From positions 1,302,001 to 1,366,000 of the forward strand of contig NZ_BDAP01000001.1 of NCBI RefSeq assembly GCF_001598915.1: 64,000 nt of DNA. Direction: 5' to 3'. Each line of letters begins with the position of its first letter. The stretch's first letter is position 1. The notes beneath the pieces are model-generated. The model worked only from the letters and a program-made list of their open reading frames with translations, did no database searches and was not told the origin of the DNA. Origin of the DNA: Williamsia muralis NBRC 105860 (GTDB lineage Bacteria > Actinomycetota > Actinomycetes > Mycobacteriales > Mycobacteriaceae). The position numbers and the translations under genes were made by a program. Of the stretch, positions 47,501-56,974 are shown in pieces.

Positions 47501-48102
47501 CGCAGTTCACAGCTGCATATGACTGGATGCCTGCGGTTCTCGAGTCGATACTGCTCGCGATGGCGCAATCTCACGAGCCGCCGGTGATGTCGTCGATGCT
47601 GCCGTACCGCGCACTCCGCCGGATCTACGACGCCTCGCCCGAGGACGAGGTGTCCGGCGTGCACGGGCTGACGGCCCGCACGCATCTGACGCGGTGGCTC
47701 CGAAGCGGCGACACCGGAACAGGTTTGGCGTCGGCCGTCGAGGACTCGGGACCCGGCGTGTCGATCGACGAACGTGCAGAGAAGCTGCGCGCTTACCTGC
47801 AGAACAGCCGCGACTTCGCCGGCACGCATTATCTGCCGCCGGGCGCTCGGCCGGAAGTAGGCCTGCCACCCGCTGACGGCGGTGGTGTGTTCTCGGTCAT
47901 CACGGTTCGCGAACAAGCATCGAGTACGCCGATCTTCCGCGACCTGGCATCGGACGTCTACTGGGCCACCACCCAGGTCATCGACATGATCGATGGGTGC
48001 GCCGACCAAGCAAAGCGACCGGAGTCGGTGGCGCCTGGGCAACCGATTGCTCCGACGGGAGCGGCGAAGTCGTTTGAAGTTCCCAAGGGAGGGACGATCT
48101 GA
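44527..48102 (+). CDS. very large tubulin-like GTPase
   Basis: This 1191-residue protein has an N-terminal nucleotide-binding fold of the tubulin/FtsZ group: the first loop is VVGCGGSGGATLAYMM (about residues 6-21), and the tubulin-type T4 glycine loop appears as SSMAGGAGASMALDICRIL (about 178-196), in place of GGGTGTG. I assign it to the Tubulin_2-like family from these motifs. FtsZ is about 400 residues; the additional 800 are helical and unassigned, and no membrane segment is present. The start ATG lies 34 bases after the vWA gene. A polymer-forming or switch role under the membrane vWA complex is reasonable inference. GTP binding is likely; polymerisation is unproven. Confidence 0.82.
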   Translation: MRRFLVVGCGGSGGATLAYMMDQLRSDLAAFGVTQIPAGWQFVHLDVPTAPSPGPDGLGNVRDQGGAYVGTGPQSDSYKVLDNAISQRLASGGSLDSLATWAPREPSSVHTPLSTGAGQYRALGRMITLSRVAKVREELQHSWDRLFRVETESEMRRLDIPGSGKFDAGESPVVLVVSSMAGGAGASMALDICRILTLIPGVDPRLMGVFMVAPDIFDSLDSSAITGVRANALAMLGEIVASQTGAARDHDVSILRALGQQNGEGELIPFARVFPVGRYVGAERTLFGDGSPEAVYRGLGRGLSALMMSKSATQQFVEWDLSNGGGTAGTREFIGWGNGQWDNLPWGSFGFASLSMGRDRYAEYSAQRLARSSAERLLRGHLQPGNPASDDEQAASILDSQWPNICAELQLPATAGEAVVGQWVTQTVLPRQDVMGMSAQVVNTNLRGYIDERDGMNAGHWVSSVHHALSDRRQALLDGSNEQAYSWSYRWHVTFAQRLEVVTTRAIAQLGLPYATALVKRVSQYMQNVVLPSTQDLAKYGPSDVTDLPDEVTSTLNGLRGNLTSTSEILARVLEGSQRTIERQIYASLSNIVSTAAGAMVSEVFEPLIDALNESHTLLRTAAGEPIRDVGLARLQTDEYAAWPSDSDAWVSDRFSEANNEVMLTSSADFKQRYEVDLPQAVGASNAGVRQFGEAVARATTHAITGYWVTNDGSHSPAEDQPVVERTAEWKSRAFVTDPASGESRISAPARFDVHVRPAELLARSRKFIARTGESFDRFCRVSLREYLTGVGEPESELARRHHDIVAKFGEAINLARPLASVNEQAMQAIHNTQQMSYRFKFSAVPFKGLRVADELASALNEYSRIDNKTKDVLARALTDESKIKRVDIFGSYPNYSPLAFNSVLEPAARQWLGASPSQRQAFWRMRRSRPLAASLPMHPNERRAMVAGWTLGRAIGQISVPPEPYVEAARVWDGETSTWRDFPNPLLTPPSQFTAAYDWMPAVLESILLAMAQSHEPPVMSSMLPYRALRRIYDASPEDEVSGVHGLTARTHLTRWLRSGDTGTGLASAVEDSGPGVSIDERAEKLRAYLQNSRDFAGTHYLPPGARPEVGLPPADGGGVFSVITVREQASSTPIFRDLASDVYWATTQVIDMIDGCADQAKRPESVAPGQPIAPTGAAKSFEVPKGGTI

Positions 48103-48103
48103 C

Positions 48104-50791
48104 ATGGCTGCAGTAACTGTTTTCATCGCGCCACACGGCACTGCCGACGGAGTGCTCAGCGCACTCACCGATCTGTCGGCGGCAGCGCTGGTCGATCCCT
48201 TTGTCTGGGTGGCAGAGTCGGCGACCACCGATGCCGCCCTGACCGTCCACGAGGGACGCGCCTATGACACCACCGTGCAGCAGGTGCTCTCGACTCAGCG
48301 CATCGACCTCCTGAGGATCTGTGTCCTGGTGCCGCTCGTCGGCGGCCCGGTCGCCGCGTCGTCGGGTCAAGAACGACGCATCTCTGATCTACTCGCGTCG
48401 ACGTCCGGTGGTGCGCGGATCGTTCGGGTCCGTTGTCTGATCGCGCGACCCGGAACGGTTGCTGCACAGTCACCGGAGGTACTGGATGGCTGGCACAACA
48501 TCCTCATCGCGCCCGAAGATGCGCAGGGGCCGGGAATGGGTCACATCCAACTCGACCCATCCACGGATCCCGTGGAAATCGGGCGCCACAGTGCGCCGGC
48601 CGTCGCGTCGCTTCTTGGGTTGTGGGCGGGACTTGACCACCGGCCGCTCGACAGCTCCCCGGTGCTACCTGGGCAGGTGATCAGACTCGCGCGCTCGTTC
48701 TACCGCAAGCTCGACACGTCCGCCGCCGAGGATTCGCTGCGTGCACAGGTGCTGGCTCAGAACGGATCGTTGCCCCTGCCGAGCGATCAGCGTTCGACAG
48801 TCGTCTACATCCAAGATGTGGCGCTTGCGGCGCGGACGATGTCGGATAGCTTGTGGCACAAGTTCTCCTCGGTGCTCCATGGTCCGCGGATGCCTTACGA
48901 GGCGGAGGGGTCGTCCGAGATCGGTGTGTGGGCGGCCATCAAGATGTTCTTCTCCTTCATGGGGGCAGCGCTCCGAAATGCCCCATCGGCTTGGTACAAC
49001 CAGCTCGTCGACGGCGTATCGACCGGGATCGCGTCGACCGTGCACAAGACGATCTTCGGCGCTGCGCCGTCGGCGTATGACGTGGTGGCCCGCGGCCGGA
49101 CACCGGAAGGTGGCCTGGCCGATTGGACCGAGATCGGCTCAGCGTCCGGACAGTTGAGTAGCGTGCTGGCCGACCCGTCTGAAGGGCGAACCCACCACAA
49201 TGCCTCGGCTGACCTGTCGAACCTGTGGCAGGACTATGCTCGCGCTGCTCTGACGCTCGCCGACGGTGGCGCTCGTTCAGCGGATCTCACGCCGGTCCAG
49301 GTCGGAGCTAACCGGGGCATCATCAGCAGGTCTGCTGACGTTGTTCCGGGGCCGGCGCAGCGCTTCACTCGGCTCTCCGGAATCGTGGGGGCAACCATCG
49401 GTGTCGACGGCGTCGACGCGACCGATGCACTGGGAATCATGCAGTTGCGCCAGATGCTTTCTGAGCAAGAACAGAACGCGAACTTTGGTCTGGAAGCACG
49501 GCGCGCAGCCTCGGACCTCGACAACTGGCGCCGCGAAACCTCGGGCAGCTTTGGCGTTCAGGTCGGCCGCCGGCTCGCGGACAGTTTCGTCTCTACGTTC
49601 GGCGAGGTGCAGAATCTCCTGCAACGGCTCCGAGACGCGCAGGCACCGCCACCTCAGCCCACGAACAAGCACGGAAAACTTGCACGCGTCATTCAGTTTG
49701 CTGCGCTGCTGTTCGTTCTGGTGGCAGCGTTGCTCGTCTGGCTGGTCGTACGCGGTTCGGTTGACTGGTGGCTGGCGGCAGCGATCTTCGTGGTCATCCT
49801 GGTAGTGGCGGTCGTGGTTGGCGCGACCTCTTTCATCCGAAGTCAAAGAGATCTCTTCCAGCAGTTGAAGAGGCGCAAATCTGTTGTCTCTCAGCAGGAA
49901 GTCGATCGGCAGAATCTGCGTACCGGTCTCCGCGATCTGGAGCGGCTGTCGCAGGCGTACAGCCAGTACCTGTCGTGGAGCCGGGCATTGGGGACCTTCC
50001 TGGCGCAACCGCTCGGTCCCGATACGGCGACCAGCAAGGCCGACCCCAGGGTTGCGTGGGGTCTCCCGATGTCGGTGGCGGTCGGCTCTGCGCGGCCGGT
50101 GGCCGAGCAGGTTTCGACCACCGCCGAATACGTGCGCCAGGACCTTTTTGGGCTCGGGTGGTTGACTGAATCATGGGAGGGACTCGTCGACAACGCTGCG
50201 CCTGCCGCAGGACGCGCCGAAAGCGATGTTGATGCCGAGGTCAGTCGATTGTGGACGGCGCCCGGCCACGGGTCGGGGTCACCCTTGGATCGCTGGTCGT
50301 CGGCACTGTTCAACGGAACCATTACATCGACCGGCGCCGACCTCGTCTGGAATCGAGCGCGCACCAACCTCATGGGGCCGAAAGCCGAATTGGTGCAGCG
50401 ACTGGTCGGGACCGTCGATATCCCGGCCGTGGGGACCGACCGATCAGTCAACATCGCGGATTTCCTGTGTCAGATCGACCGGCAAACTGCCCCGACGGGG
50501 AACTTCGATCGTAAGATCCTGACCGACTTGGCGGCGACATCTGGCGCCGCCGAGGTCAAAGATGATATCAGGACGACTGCCCGCAATGGGATCGGAATCG
50601 TCTGCGCTGCAACGCAGCTGTCGGGTGCGTTGTCGCTCGACAACCTCACGTTGGATGCGCGCCCTCGTGCGGACTTCGGATGGAACGAACAAGTACCCGA
50701 GATGCCATCGGAACATCGTGCGCAGGTCGAACCCCGGACCGAAAATCAGCGGTTTGCACCGCCAACGATGGGTGACGGGCTCGGATTCTGA
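48104..50791 (+). CDS. large two-TM membrane protein of the tubulin/GTPase operon
   Basis: An 895-residue protein with a soluble N-terminal half (about 1-520), a pair of strong membrane helices (about 527-575, FAALLFVLVAALLVWLVV and AAIFVVILVVAVVVGAT), and a soluble, helical C-terminal domain. I do not recognise a family. The first strand MAAVTVFIAPHGTADGVL with later LLRICVLVPLVGG suggests an alpha/beta fold at the N-terminus. The ATG at 48104 follows a strong AAGGGAGGGA site; the frame is open upstream into the tubulin gene, but that part is shadow. Both large domains would lie on the same side of the membrane, probably in the cytoplasm, so it may dock the tubulin-like protein and the GAP1/GTPase module at the membrane. 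Confidence 0.72.
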   Translation: MAAVTVFIAPHGTADGVLSALTDLSAAALVDPFVWVAESATTDAALTVHEGRAYDTTVQQVLSTQRIDLLRICVLVPLVGGPVAASSGQERRISDLLASTSGGARIVRVRCLIARPGTVAAQSPEVLDGWHNILIAPEDAQGPGMGHIQLDPSTDPVEIGRHSAPAVASLLGLWAGLDHRPLDSSPVLPGQVIRLARSFYRKLDTSAAEDSLRAQVLAQNGSLPLPSDQRSTVVYIQDVALAARTMSDSLWHKFSSVLHGPRMPYEAEGSSEIGVWAAIKMFFSFMGAALRNAPSAWYNQLVDGVSTGIASTVHKTIFGAAPSAYDVVARGRTPEGGLADWTEIGSASGQLSSVLADPSEGRTHHNASADLSNLWQDYARAALTLADGGARSADLTPVQVGANRGIISRSADVVPGPAQRFTRLSGIVGATIGVDGVDATDALGIMQLRQMLSEQEQNANFGLEARRAASDLDNWRRETSGSFGVQVGRRLADSFVSTFGEVQNLLQRLRDAQAPPPQPTNKHGKLARVIQFAALLFVLVAALLVWLVVRGSVDWWLAAAIFVVILVVAVVVGATSFIRSQRDLFQQLKRRKSVVSQQEVDRQNLRTGLRDLERLSQAYSQYLSWSRALGTFLAQPLGPDTATSKADPRVAWGLPMSVAVGSARPVAEQVSTTAEYVRQDLFGLGWLTESWEGLVDNAAPAAGRAESDVDAEVSRLWTAPGHGSGSPLDRWSSALFNGTITSTGADLVWNRARTNLMGPKAELVQRLVGTVDIPAVGTDRSVNIADFLCQIDRQTAPTGNFDRKILTDLAATSGAAEVKDDIRTTARNGIGIVCAATQLSGALSLDNLTLDARPRADFGWNEQVPEMPSEHRAQVEPRTENQRFAPPTMGDGLGF

Positions 50792-53241
50792 TGGCGAACA
50801 CGAAGCAAGAGAAGCGCGAAGCCGCGCTGTTCGAGTGGGTGACAGCGGCCAGCGCCGCCGGGCACGACGTGCCCTCGTCCGACGAGCTGACGACAATTGC
50901 AGCGAGTCCGGAGATCGTGAGCGCGGCCACCGAAGGGCCGGTCCTCGCCTGGAAAGCAACGATTGAGTACATCCTGCATCAGGTCAAGTTCGGGCTGGAT
51001 CCATTTGCGGTCGTTCAGAATTTGCCTCAGGAACTGCTCACCCCCACGGAGATTGCCGCCCCGGCGCGGCACAGTCGAGAGCGTGGGGGCGTGACCAGCA
51101 GGTTGGCTGGCTCACTTCGACGGCCGTCGCGGACACCAGCAGAGGTACCTGCAGACGATCCAACACCTGAGTCATCGCAACCGGACTCGGTTGGCGCTCT
51201 GATGGAGTGGCGTTCTCGTAGGATTGCCGACGGTGTCGAAGCGGCAGGTGCCATCAAAGATGCCACGCTGAGGACGTTGGTGCAGCGAAAGTTCATCTCT
51301 AAGGAGCAGATTCGCAAGCAGCTACCGGGTGCGGATTCGCAGATGGCAGCTGAGATCGCGGATGTACTGGCTACGTTCTTCCCATCGGAGACATCGCCGG
51401 CGAGCCCGGCATCGGATGATGAGGCGACTCCGAAGGCCGCGCCGACTTCTCCAGCGGCCGAAGCCCGTGAGCATCCTGCTTCCGCACCATTGGCGCCCGC
51501 CGCCGCAAACGAGCAGGATGAGTCGGCCCCTGACCCGTTATTGGGGCTCACCCACGCAGACTTCTGCGAGTACGAGTACGGCGAGAATCCGGTTGAGCCG
51601 GGCGCGGTAACCATCACGCGCGGTCCCGGTGGCCATCGTTTGACGTGGGAGCCGTATCTCACCTCGCCGGACGACACGGTCATCTATCGCGTGGTTGCGA
51701 ATGAGGACGTCTTTCCGCACAAGCCGGAGGCTGGAGAGTTGCTGCTCGCGACCACCAGCGTCGAGTTCGAAGATCCCAGGTTCTTGACCTCTGCGGTTCG
51801 GACGTACCAAGTGTGGTGCCATGTCGGTGTCGATGAACGAGCAGCCCGCTACCAGCAACCGGTCTTGGTTGCCGCCGGCGAGGTGGTGAGTCCCGTCGAG
51901 GATTTCAAACTCAGCGAGGACGAAGGCCGGGTCATCGCGCAGTGGAATGTCTTCCCCGGTACGCGTTCGGTGCGGGTGTACCGCGTCCCGCTGAGCGGGG
52001 GGTCCCGAGGAATCAACGACCCACGCCACGAGATCTTGACCAGCGAGCCCAACCTGACAGGATTCGTCGACGCCGACGTGTCGCGCGGTGAGACGTACTT
52101 GTACCGAGCGATGGCGGAAGTGACGGTCGGTAGCACTGTCCGGCTCGCGAACTCAGTGCAGAAAGAGATTCAAGTATCGGTGGTCCTCAAACCGGTGCTC
52201 GATGTGCAGATCACGATGAGCACAGAACGCGCCGGCGAATTCGAACTGCGCTGGTCCACCCCGCCGACGGGACGGGTGTCGATCTACCGGAGCAACACCG
52301 CGCCGCCCGCCGATCTCGAGGGGTCGGAAATGCCCGTGGATGCGCTGTCCCTGCAAGGTCTCGATGAGACCGCTCAACTGAAACATCCGGTGGTGGCGGC
52401 CGACGCCACGTCTTCTCGGATGGCGGGCGTGCCGTGGCCCAGCGGTTGGGACCGAACGTATTTCACTCCGGTGACGATCTTCGGAAACAAGGCCAAGATC
52501 GGCGCGGTCAAGGTCCAGACGCGCCCGGTCGCGGCGGTCACCGACGCGCGGATCATCGAACGCTTCAATGCGCAGATCGTGTCCTTCGGGTGGCCGGCTG
52601 CAGCAGCGAGCGTGCTGGCCTGGGTCGCACCCCGGTCGCTACCCGCAGAGCAAGCGATCGCAGGGCGTCCCGACGAGGAGATTCACCTACGCCAGCACCG
52701 GCGCGACGGTGGCCTCACGTTCGCCCGGGAGTTGCCTGCTGGCTGCATGGTCTACCTCGTGCCGGTTGCGTATTCGGGCGGCGAGCAGATACGCGGGGAA
52801 CATGTAGGTATCTCCTATCCTGGCCTCACGCGTGTGTACTACTCGCTGCGGACGGTGCACGAAGACGCAGAGGGCCGCGTCGTTGCTGTTAACCTGGCAA
52901 CCGACGTCGACGTGGACACGCCACCACCATTTGTCTTGGTGCACAACGCCGAACGCTTTCCGCTCGGTCCTCACGACGGGCAGACCGTCAAACTGATTGC
53001 ACCGCATACGCAGCAGCTCGCGTGGCAGATCGTTGTGGACCGACTCGTCAGAGACCAGTCAGACACCGGTTGGCGTGCTCGTCTGCCCTTGCAGCCAGGG
53101 TTTATTCGACTCTTCGCCGACACACGCGCGGTCGCAACTCCTTTGGACGATGCGAACACCTTCCCGGTGCGCAGAATCGCGTTGGCCGATCCACCACTGG
53201 ACTCGCTGAGGCTTGATCCACCCATTGGCCCCCCGTTGTGA
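50791..53241 (+). CDS. beta-sandwich-repeat (fibronectin type III-like) protein
   Basis: An 816-residue protein with three parts. Residues 1-70 form a helical domain (EKREAALFEWVTAASAAG). Residues about 70-240 are an Ala/Pro/Glu-rich linker with a short helical element. From about 265 onward there are repeated beta-rich units with the pattern of fibronectin III-like domains, for example GHRLTWEPYLTSPDDTVIYRV, then EGRVIAQWNVFPGTRSVRVYRV, then GEFELRWSTPPTGRVSIYRS, each with W, then YR near the strand ends. There is no signal peptide or TM, so it is cytoplasmic despite these folds. ATG overlaps the previous stop (TGATG). Its likely role is a scaffold between the membrane protein and the GAP1-like protein. 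Confidence 0.75.
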   Translation: MANTKQEKREAALFEWVTAASAAGHDVPSSDELTTIAASPEIVSAATEGPVLAWKATIEYILHQVKFGLDPFAVVQNLPQELLTPTEIAAPARHSRERGGVTSRLAGSLRRPSRTPAEVPADDPTPESSQPDSVGALMEWRSRRIADGVEAAGAIKDATLRTLVQRKFISKEQIRKQLPGADSQMAAEIADVLATFFPSETSPASPASDDEATPKAAPTSPAAEAREHPASAPLAPAAANEQDESAPDPLLGLTHADFCEYEYGENPVEPGAVTITRGPGGHRLTWEPYLTSPDDTVIYRVVANEDVFPHKPEAGELLLATTSVEFEDPRFLTSAVRTYQVWCHVGVDERAARYQQPVLVAAGEVVSPVEDFKLSEDEGRVIAQWNVFPGTRSVRVYRVPLSGGSRGINDPRHEILTSEPNLTGFVDADVSRGETYLYRAMAEVTVGSTVRLANSVQKEIQVSVVLKPVLDVQITMSTERAGEFELRWSTPPTGRVSIYRSNTAPPADLEGSEMPVDALSLQGLDETAQLKHPVVAADATSSRMAGVPWPSGWDRTYFTPVTIFGNKAKIGAVKVQTRPVAAVTDARIIERFNAQIVSFGWPAAAASVLAWVAPRSLPAEQAIAGRPDEEIHLRQHRRDGGLTFARELPAGCMVYLVPVAYSGGEQIRGEHVGISYPGLTRVYYSLRTVHEDAEGRVVAVNLATDVDVDTPPPFVLVHNAERFPLGPHDGQTVKLIAPHTQQLAWQIVVDRLVRDQSDTGWRARLPLQPGFIRLFADTRAVATPLDDANTFPVRRIALADPPLDSLRLDPPIGPPL

Positions 53242-55979
53242 CGGCCGATGTGTTCGGAGATGAAGAGCCGATCGTCGTACGTGCGGCCGGGCGATACGGC
53301 CAGCTGATCTACACCTCATTCGACGACGGTTCCGGATCCGGCGGTGGCTGGCAGGTCAAGGATCAGATCGGCGATCTGACCAGATCCGAGGCGGAAGAAC
53401 TGACTGCGCGGATCGTGAGCAAGTTCGACATCGATCCGCCTCTCCCGCAATACCCCACACCTGTAGACATCGAAGGTCGGCCCGCGCGGCTTGCTTACGA
53501 CGCTATCTATCCGGCAGTGGGTGCTTATTGGCACACCGTGGACGCCGGCACGGACGGTTCGGGTAGACCTGGAAATGTGTTCGCGCACGTCGTGTTCGAT
53601 GATGCGTTCTCTGCTCAGCCGGCACTACGCCCGATTGAGCTGTGGGATTCGCCGGACTGGCTGCGCCCCTACGGACCTCAGAACGTCCGCGCGGCAAGGT
53701 TGCCAGGTAATCATCTGCTGCGGCCGGGTGGTGTGATCACGGTCAACAGCACGCTGCGCTTTCTGTTGGATCCGGACGTGTACCGCCTCGGTCTGTACCA
53801 GGTGCTACTGGATGCCGTGTACGACGCGATGACAGGGGGTCGCTCAGTTGTTCTCCTGACCGACCCCGCTGACGCGGCACAATGGATCGGTGCGGTCAGC
53901 TACTTCATGTCCCCGGGAACGGCTCGACGATTCTCCTGGAGCACCTACGACAAACCCGATCTGGCGTTGGCCGATGCCAAGAGGGGAGTACACCTGATCT
54001 GCGTCCCGCGCGAGTATGCCGAACTGCCCGCTGCGGACTGGATTGTGATCGACGCAGAAGAAGATCCTCAGCTCGGTGCGCTCGGCGGTGCGGGTCATGC
54101 ACTGGCCAAGTCGGTGTTCCCGGTGGCGGTATCGCCGTGGTCGTTGCTGGCGCAGGCCGCCCTCGTCGATGCGCGCACCGCGAGTCGGGTGATCGAGCTG
54201 CAGGACGACATCGCTCGCGAGGTCGGTGACCGTGAGCTGTCGCCGGTGTGGCCGCTGGCCATCGCGGCCCGCACTTTGGAGCTCGGGGATATCGAACTCG
54301 AGTCGGCGCAAGCAGCCACAGACGATCATCCCGCGCACCTCGGGAGCTCCGAGCGCCTTCTCGAGATCGTCGACGATCTCTACGCCGCCGATACGCCCCA
54401 GACTCCCGATGACGCGTTGCGTCGGCTGACACGAATCCGGTATTCGGGAGGCAGTCAGTCACGTTCCGCAGAGCGACTGGTGATCTGTGCCCTGCGCGAC
54501 AGTGCGTGGATTGCGGCACCTGACATCCGGTTTGACCTGGTGCCGCATTGGCACAACGTTGAGATCGATCGTCTCCAGGGTGCAGTCGAATCCTGGATGC
54601 AGGAGATACGGCGTACGGCATCGGCGCCAACGCATTCTGATTCGGAGCATCTTGTCCTAACCGTGCTGCGTGCAGGTGAACTTCTCATGCGACTGGCGCG
54701 CCGTGGACCCGAACTGGACGAGGTGTTGTTGCGTCTGGCGGACATAATCGAAATAGCGAAGATCGACTTCCTGCGGGACCGACCGCGTGTCCACGCGTTC
54801 ATCTCTACTGTTCAGAACATATCGAAGGAGACACTGGCCGCTGTCCTGCTACCGGTTCTCGCGTCCGAGATCCGCGCACCGGAAGGCCTGGATCTTACTG
54901 TCTGGCTGTGGATTTTTGGTGATCAGATCAATCTTGATGTCCAAGGAGCAGCGGAAGCGCCGGCTTTCGGGGTTCCGAATCAAGGTCTTCTGCCGCTGTA
55001 CATCACGGCACTGCTGGAGAGCCCCGAGGTTACCGACATACCCCGAGCGCGCAGGTCCGACCTCGCTCATCTCGGTGTGACCGCGGTTCACGCCCTCCAA
55101 GCGTCTTCCAACGAAGAACCCGTTGTCGAGGTCGAACGACTGATGCGGCACTACACCATGAACGTTGAGCAGTTGGACCGCCTCATCGCTCAATCGCGCG
55201 TCCGGATCACACCGTCAACTGCCTTCCAGCATGTCTTCTACTCGCCACCATCGGCGGCGCTCAACCGAGTGCTGGATTACGTCTGTCACTATCCGCTGCG
55301 CGAACCCGTGCCGATGGATGAGCTGTCGGCGTTGGTTGTCGCCGGCGCACGTGTTCGAACTGCATCGACGTGGACTGACTTCGAAAAACATTGGGCACTA
55401 ACACTCATGGATTCCGAGGTGAAACGCCTGGTCGAAGAACTCGAACCCGAAGTGTATGGCCACCTCGACGAAAATTTGTGTGTTCCGCTCGGTGCCCTGT
55501 TTGTCGCCGCGCAGTCCCGATCGCGCCCCTGGGCAAGCGGGGAGACAGTCGCGAAGCAGCAGTTGGCGCTGCGTTTACAACCGCTCCAGCCACAGCTGGT
55601 CCAATGGCTGGAACGCCTGATCGCTCGCGAGGTCATCGATATCGCCTGGGTAGCCGGCGAGTCGATGCGCTCGCGTATGGGGTCTGACCTTGCCCCGACA
55701 GCGTTGTTTGCACGGCCAGATGAGAGTGCCGGTGGTTCGTGGATGGATAGCGTGATCGCCGGTCGGCTGGAGAACAGCGACTATCGCGGACCGACCAGCG
55801 TTGAGGCTTTGCGAGACGCTCTCTGGATCTCCGTCAAAGACCTGACGGCACCGGCCGCTGAGCGCTTCTTTCTCGAATACCGTTCCGCCGGAAAAGAATG
55901 GCTCCGGGAGCGTGGGTTGCTGACCCGCGATACCCAACGTTCTCGATTCTCTTTGACCCACCGAGAGGACAACACCTGA
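53238..55979 (+). CDS. GTPase-associated protein 1 (GAP1)-like protein
   Basis: A 913-residue protein whose N-terminus resembles the GAP1-N domain of conflict-system proteins: YGQLIYTSFDDG near residue 18, GGWQVKDQIGDL near 34, and later GNVFAHVVFDDAF near 112. The remaining 700 residues are helical with scattered hydrophobic patches, as in the GAP1-M and GAP1-C parts. GAP1 proteins were named in computational surveys because their genes always accompany TRAFAC-type GTPases; the biochemical function is unknown, but they are thought to couple the GTPase to an effector. The GTPase here lies two genes downstream. GTG start overlaps the previous stop (GTGA). No catalytic motif was found. Confidence 0.75.
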   Translation: MTADVFGDEEPIVVRAAGRYGQLIYTSFDDGSGSGGGWQVKDQIGDLTRSEAEELTARIVSKFDIDPPLPQYPTPVDIEGRPARLAYDAIYPAVGAYWHTVDAGTDGSGRPGNVFAHVVFDDAFSAQPALRPIELWDSPDWLRPYGPQNVRAARLPGNHLLRPGGVITVNSTLRFLLDPDVYRLGLYQVLLDAVYDAMTGGRSVVLLTDPADAAQWIGAVSYFMSPGTARRFSWSTYDKPDLALADAKRGVHLICVPREYAELPAADWIVIDAEEDPQLGALGGAGHALAKSVFPVAVSPWSLLAQAALVDARTASRVIELQDDIAREVGDRELSPVWPLAIAARTLELGDIELESAQAATDDHPAHLGSSERLLEIVDDLYAADTPQTPDDALRRLTRIRYSGGSQSRSAERLVICALRDSAWIAAPDIRFDLVPHWHNVEIDRLQGAVESWMQEIRRTASAPTHSDSEHLVLTVLRAGELLMRLARRGPELDEVLLRLADIIEIAKIDFLRDRPRVHAFISTVQNISKETLAAVLLPVLASEIRAPEGLDLTVWLWIFGDQINLDVQGAAEAPAFGVPNQGLLPLYITALLESPEVTDIPRARRSDLAHLGVTAVHALQASSNEEPVVEVERLMRHYTMNVEQLDRLIAQSRVRITPSTAFQHVFYSPPSAALNRVLDYVCHYPLREPVPMDELSALVVAGARVRTASTWTDFEKHWALTLMDSEVKRLVEELEPEVYGHLDENLCVPLGALFVAAQSRSRPWASGETVAKQQLALRLQPLQPQLVQWLERLIAREVIDIAWVAGESMRSRMGSDLAPTALFARPDESAGGSWMDSVIAGRLENSDYRGPTSVEALRDALWISVKDLTAPAAERFFLEYRSAGKEWLRERGLLTRDTQRSRFSLTHREDNT

Positions 55980-56974
55980 TGGTGACTTTTGTACTTGATG
56001 GAACGAGCTCAGCTCAGTTACCGCGCCGGCCGCTGGCCGTGACCATGTCGGTGGCGGGTGCGACCGGAGGTGCTGAGCTGGTCGCTCGGCGTGATGGTTC
56101 GATCGACCAGTCGGTGGTCGTGCACAGCCCGGGCATGCTGATCGTTCCGCGGGTGGACCATGATGTCGTGATCTCGGCGGTGCCGTCGCGGTCGCAACCG
56201 ACCTTCGCGCAGGGGACCGTTCTGCACGTCACCGTCGGTCTGGACAGCTCGCGCGAGATTGACCCCGACCGAGCACAGCTGACTCCACGGGACGTCTCCG
56301 GACTGAGCGCTATCGAATTGGCAACCATCAGTCCTGCAGGTGCCGAGCAGATTTCGGTGACGACGCGACTGATCCGTCCGGAGTTGCCACTGAGTCCTCT
56401 CGCGACGCGCGCCAGAGCGGCGGCGCGCAGAGCACTCGGGGTGGACCAACTTCCCTCGGATCGACAGTTAGAAGTTGTCGTTCTCGTTGACTCGAGCCTG
56501 TCGATGGGCCCGCTGATCGCCGACGGCAGCGTGGGTGCGTCGGTTGACATCGCCAAGGGAATAGCAGCGGTGTTGTCGGCAGGTGCTCCCGTGCGCGCTG
56601 TACTGGCCGGCCACACGGTCAACGAGGTAAACGTCGACAGCGACGATACGACATCCGCATTTCAGGCGGTGATAGCCGCCACGGGGCTCGGTGTCGGCGT
56701 CACATTGGCCGAACCTGTGGTTTCGCAAGATGGCGCCCAGCTGACGATCGCTGTCACCGACGCGCCCGCTCAGGTCGCCTCGAGAGGGTTGAGTACCCAA
56801 TTGGTCCTCTCGCCATCGAGAGCAGCCTTGGCTGACCCCAACTTCGTCGGAGCCGTTTCGCCTCCGCCCCGGGAGAGGGAGACCGCGGTTGATCGTCTGC
56901 TGGCTGAGCCTGAATTAGTGGACGACATGGTCAGGCGACTGCTGGCTGTGCTCCAAGTGAGGAAGACGTTGTGA
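55979..56974 (+). CDS. cytosolic von Willebrand factor A-like protein
   Basis: A 331-residue protein without signal peptide or TM. The N-terminal half (about 1-160) is beta-rich and resembles a TerD-like or other sandwich fold. A vWA-type domain follows: EVVVLVDSSLSMGPL near residue 163 carries the DxSxS MIDAS motif. The later metal-site aspartates are less clear (AVTDAPAQV near 262). It starts with an ATG overlapping the GAP1 stop (TGATGG), and its own stop overlaps the GTPase start (GTGA), so GAP1, vWA and GTPase are a coupled set. An intracellular MIDAS protein beside a GTPase suggests metal-dependent assembly. Confidence 0.8.
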   Translation: MVTFVLDGTSSAQLPRRPLAVTMSVAGATGGAELVARRDGSIDQSVVVHSPGMLIVPRVDHDVVISAVPSRSQPTFAQGTVLHVTVGLDSSREIDPDRAQLTPRDVSGLSAIELATISPAGAEQISVTTRLIRPELPLSPLATRARAAARRALGVDQLPSDRQLEVVVLVDSSLSMGPLIADGSVGASVDIAKGIAAVLSAGAPVRAVLAGHTVNEVNVDSDDTTSAFQAVIAATGLGVGVTLAEPVVSQDGAQLTIAVTDAPAQVASRGLSTQLVLSPSRAALADPNFVGAVSPPPRERETAVDRLLAEPELVDDMVRRLLAVLQVRKTL

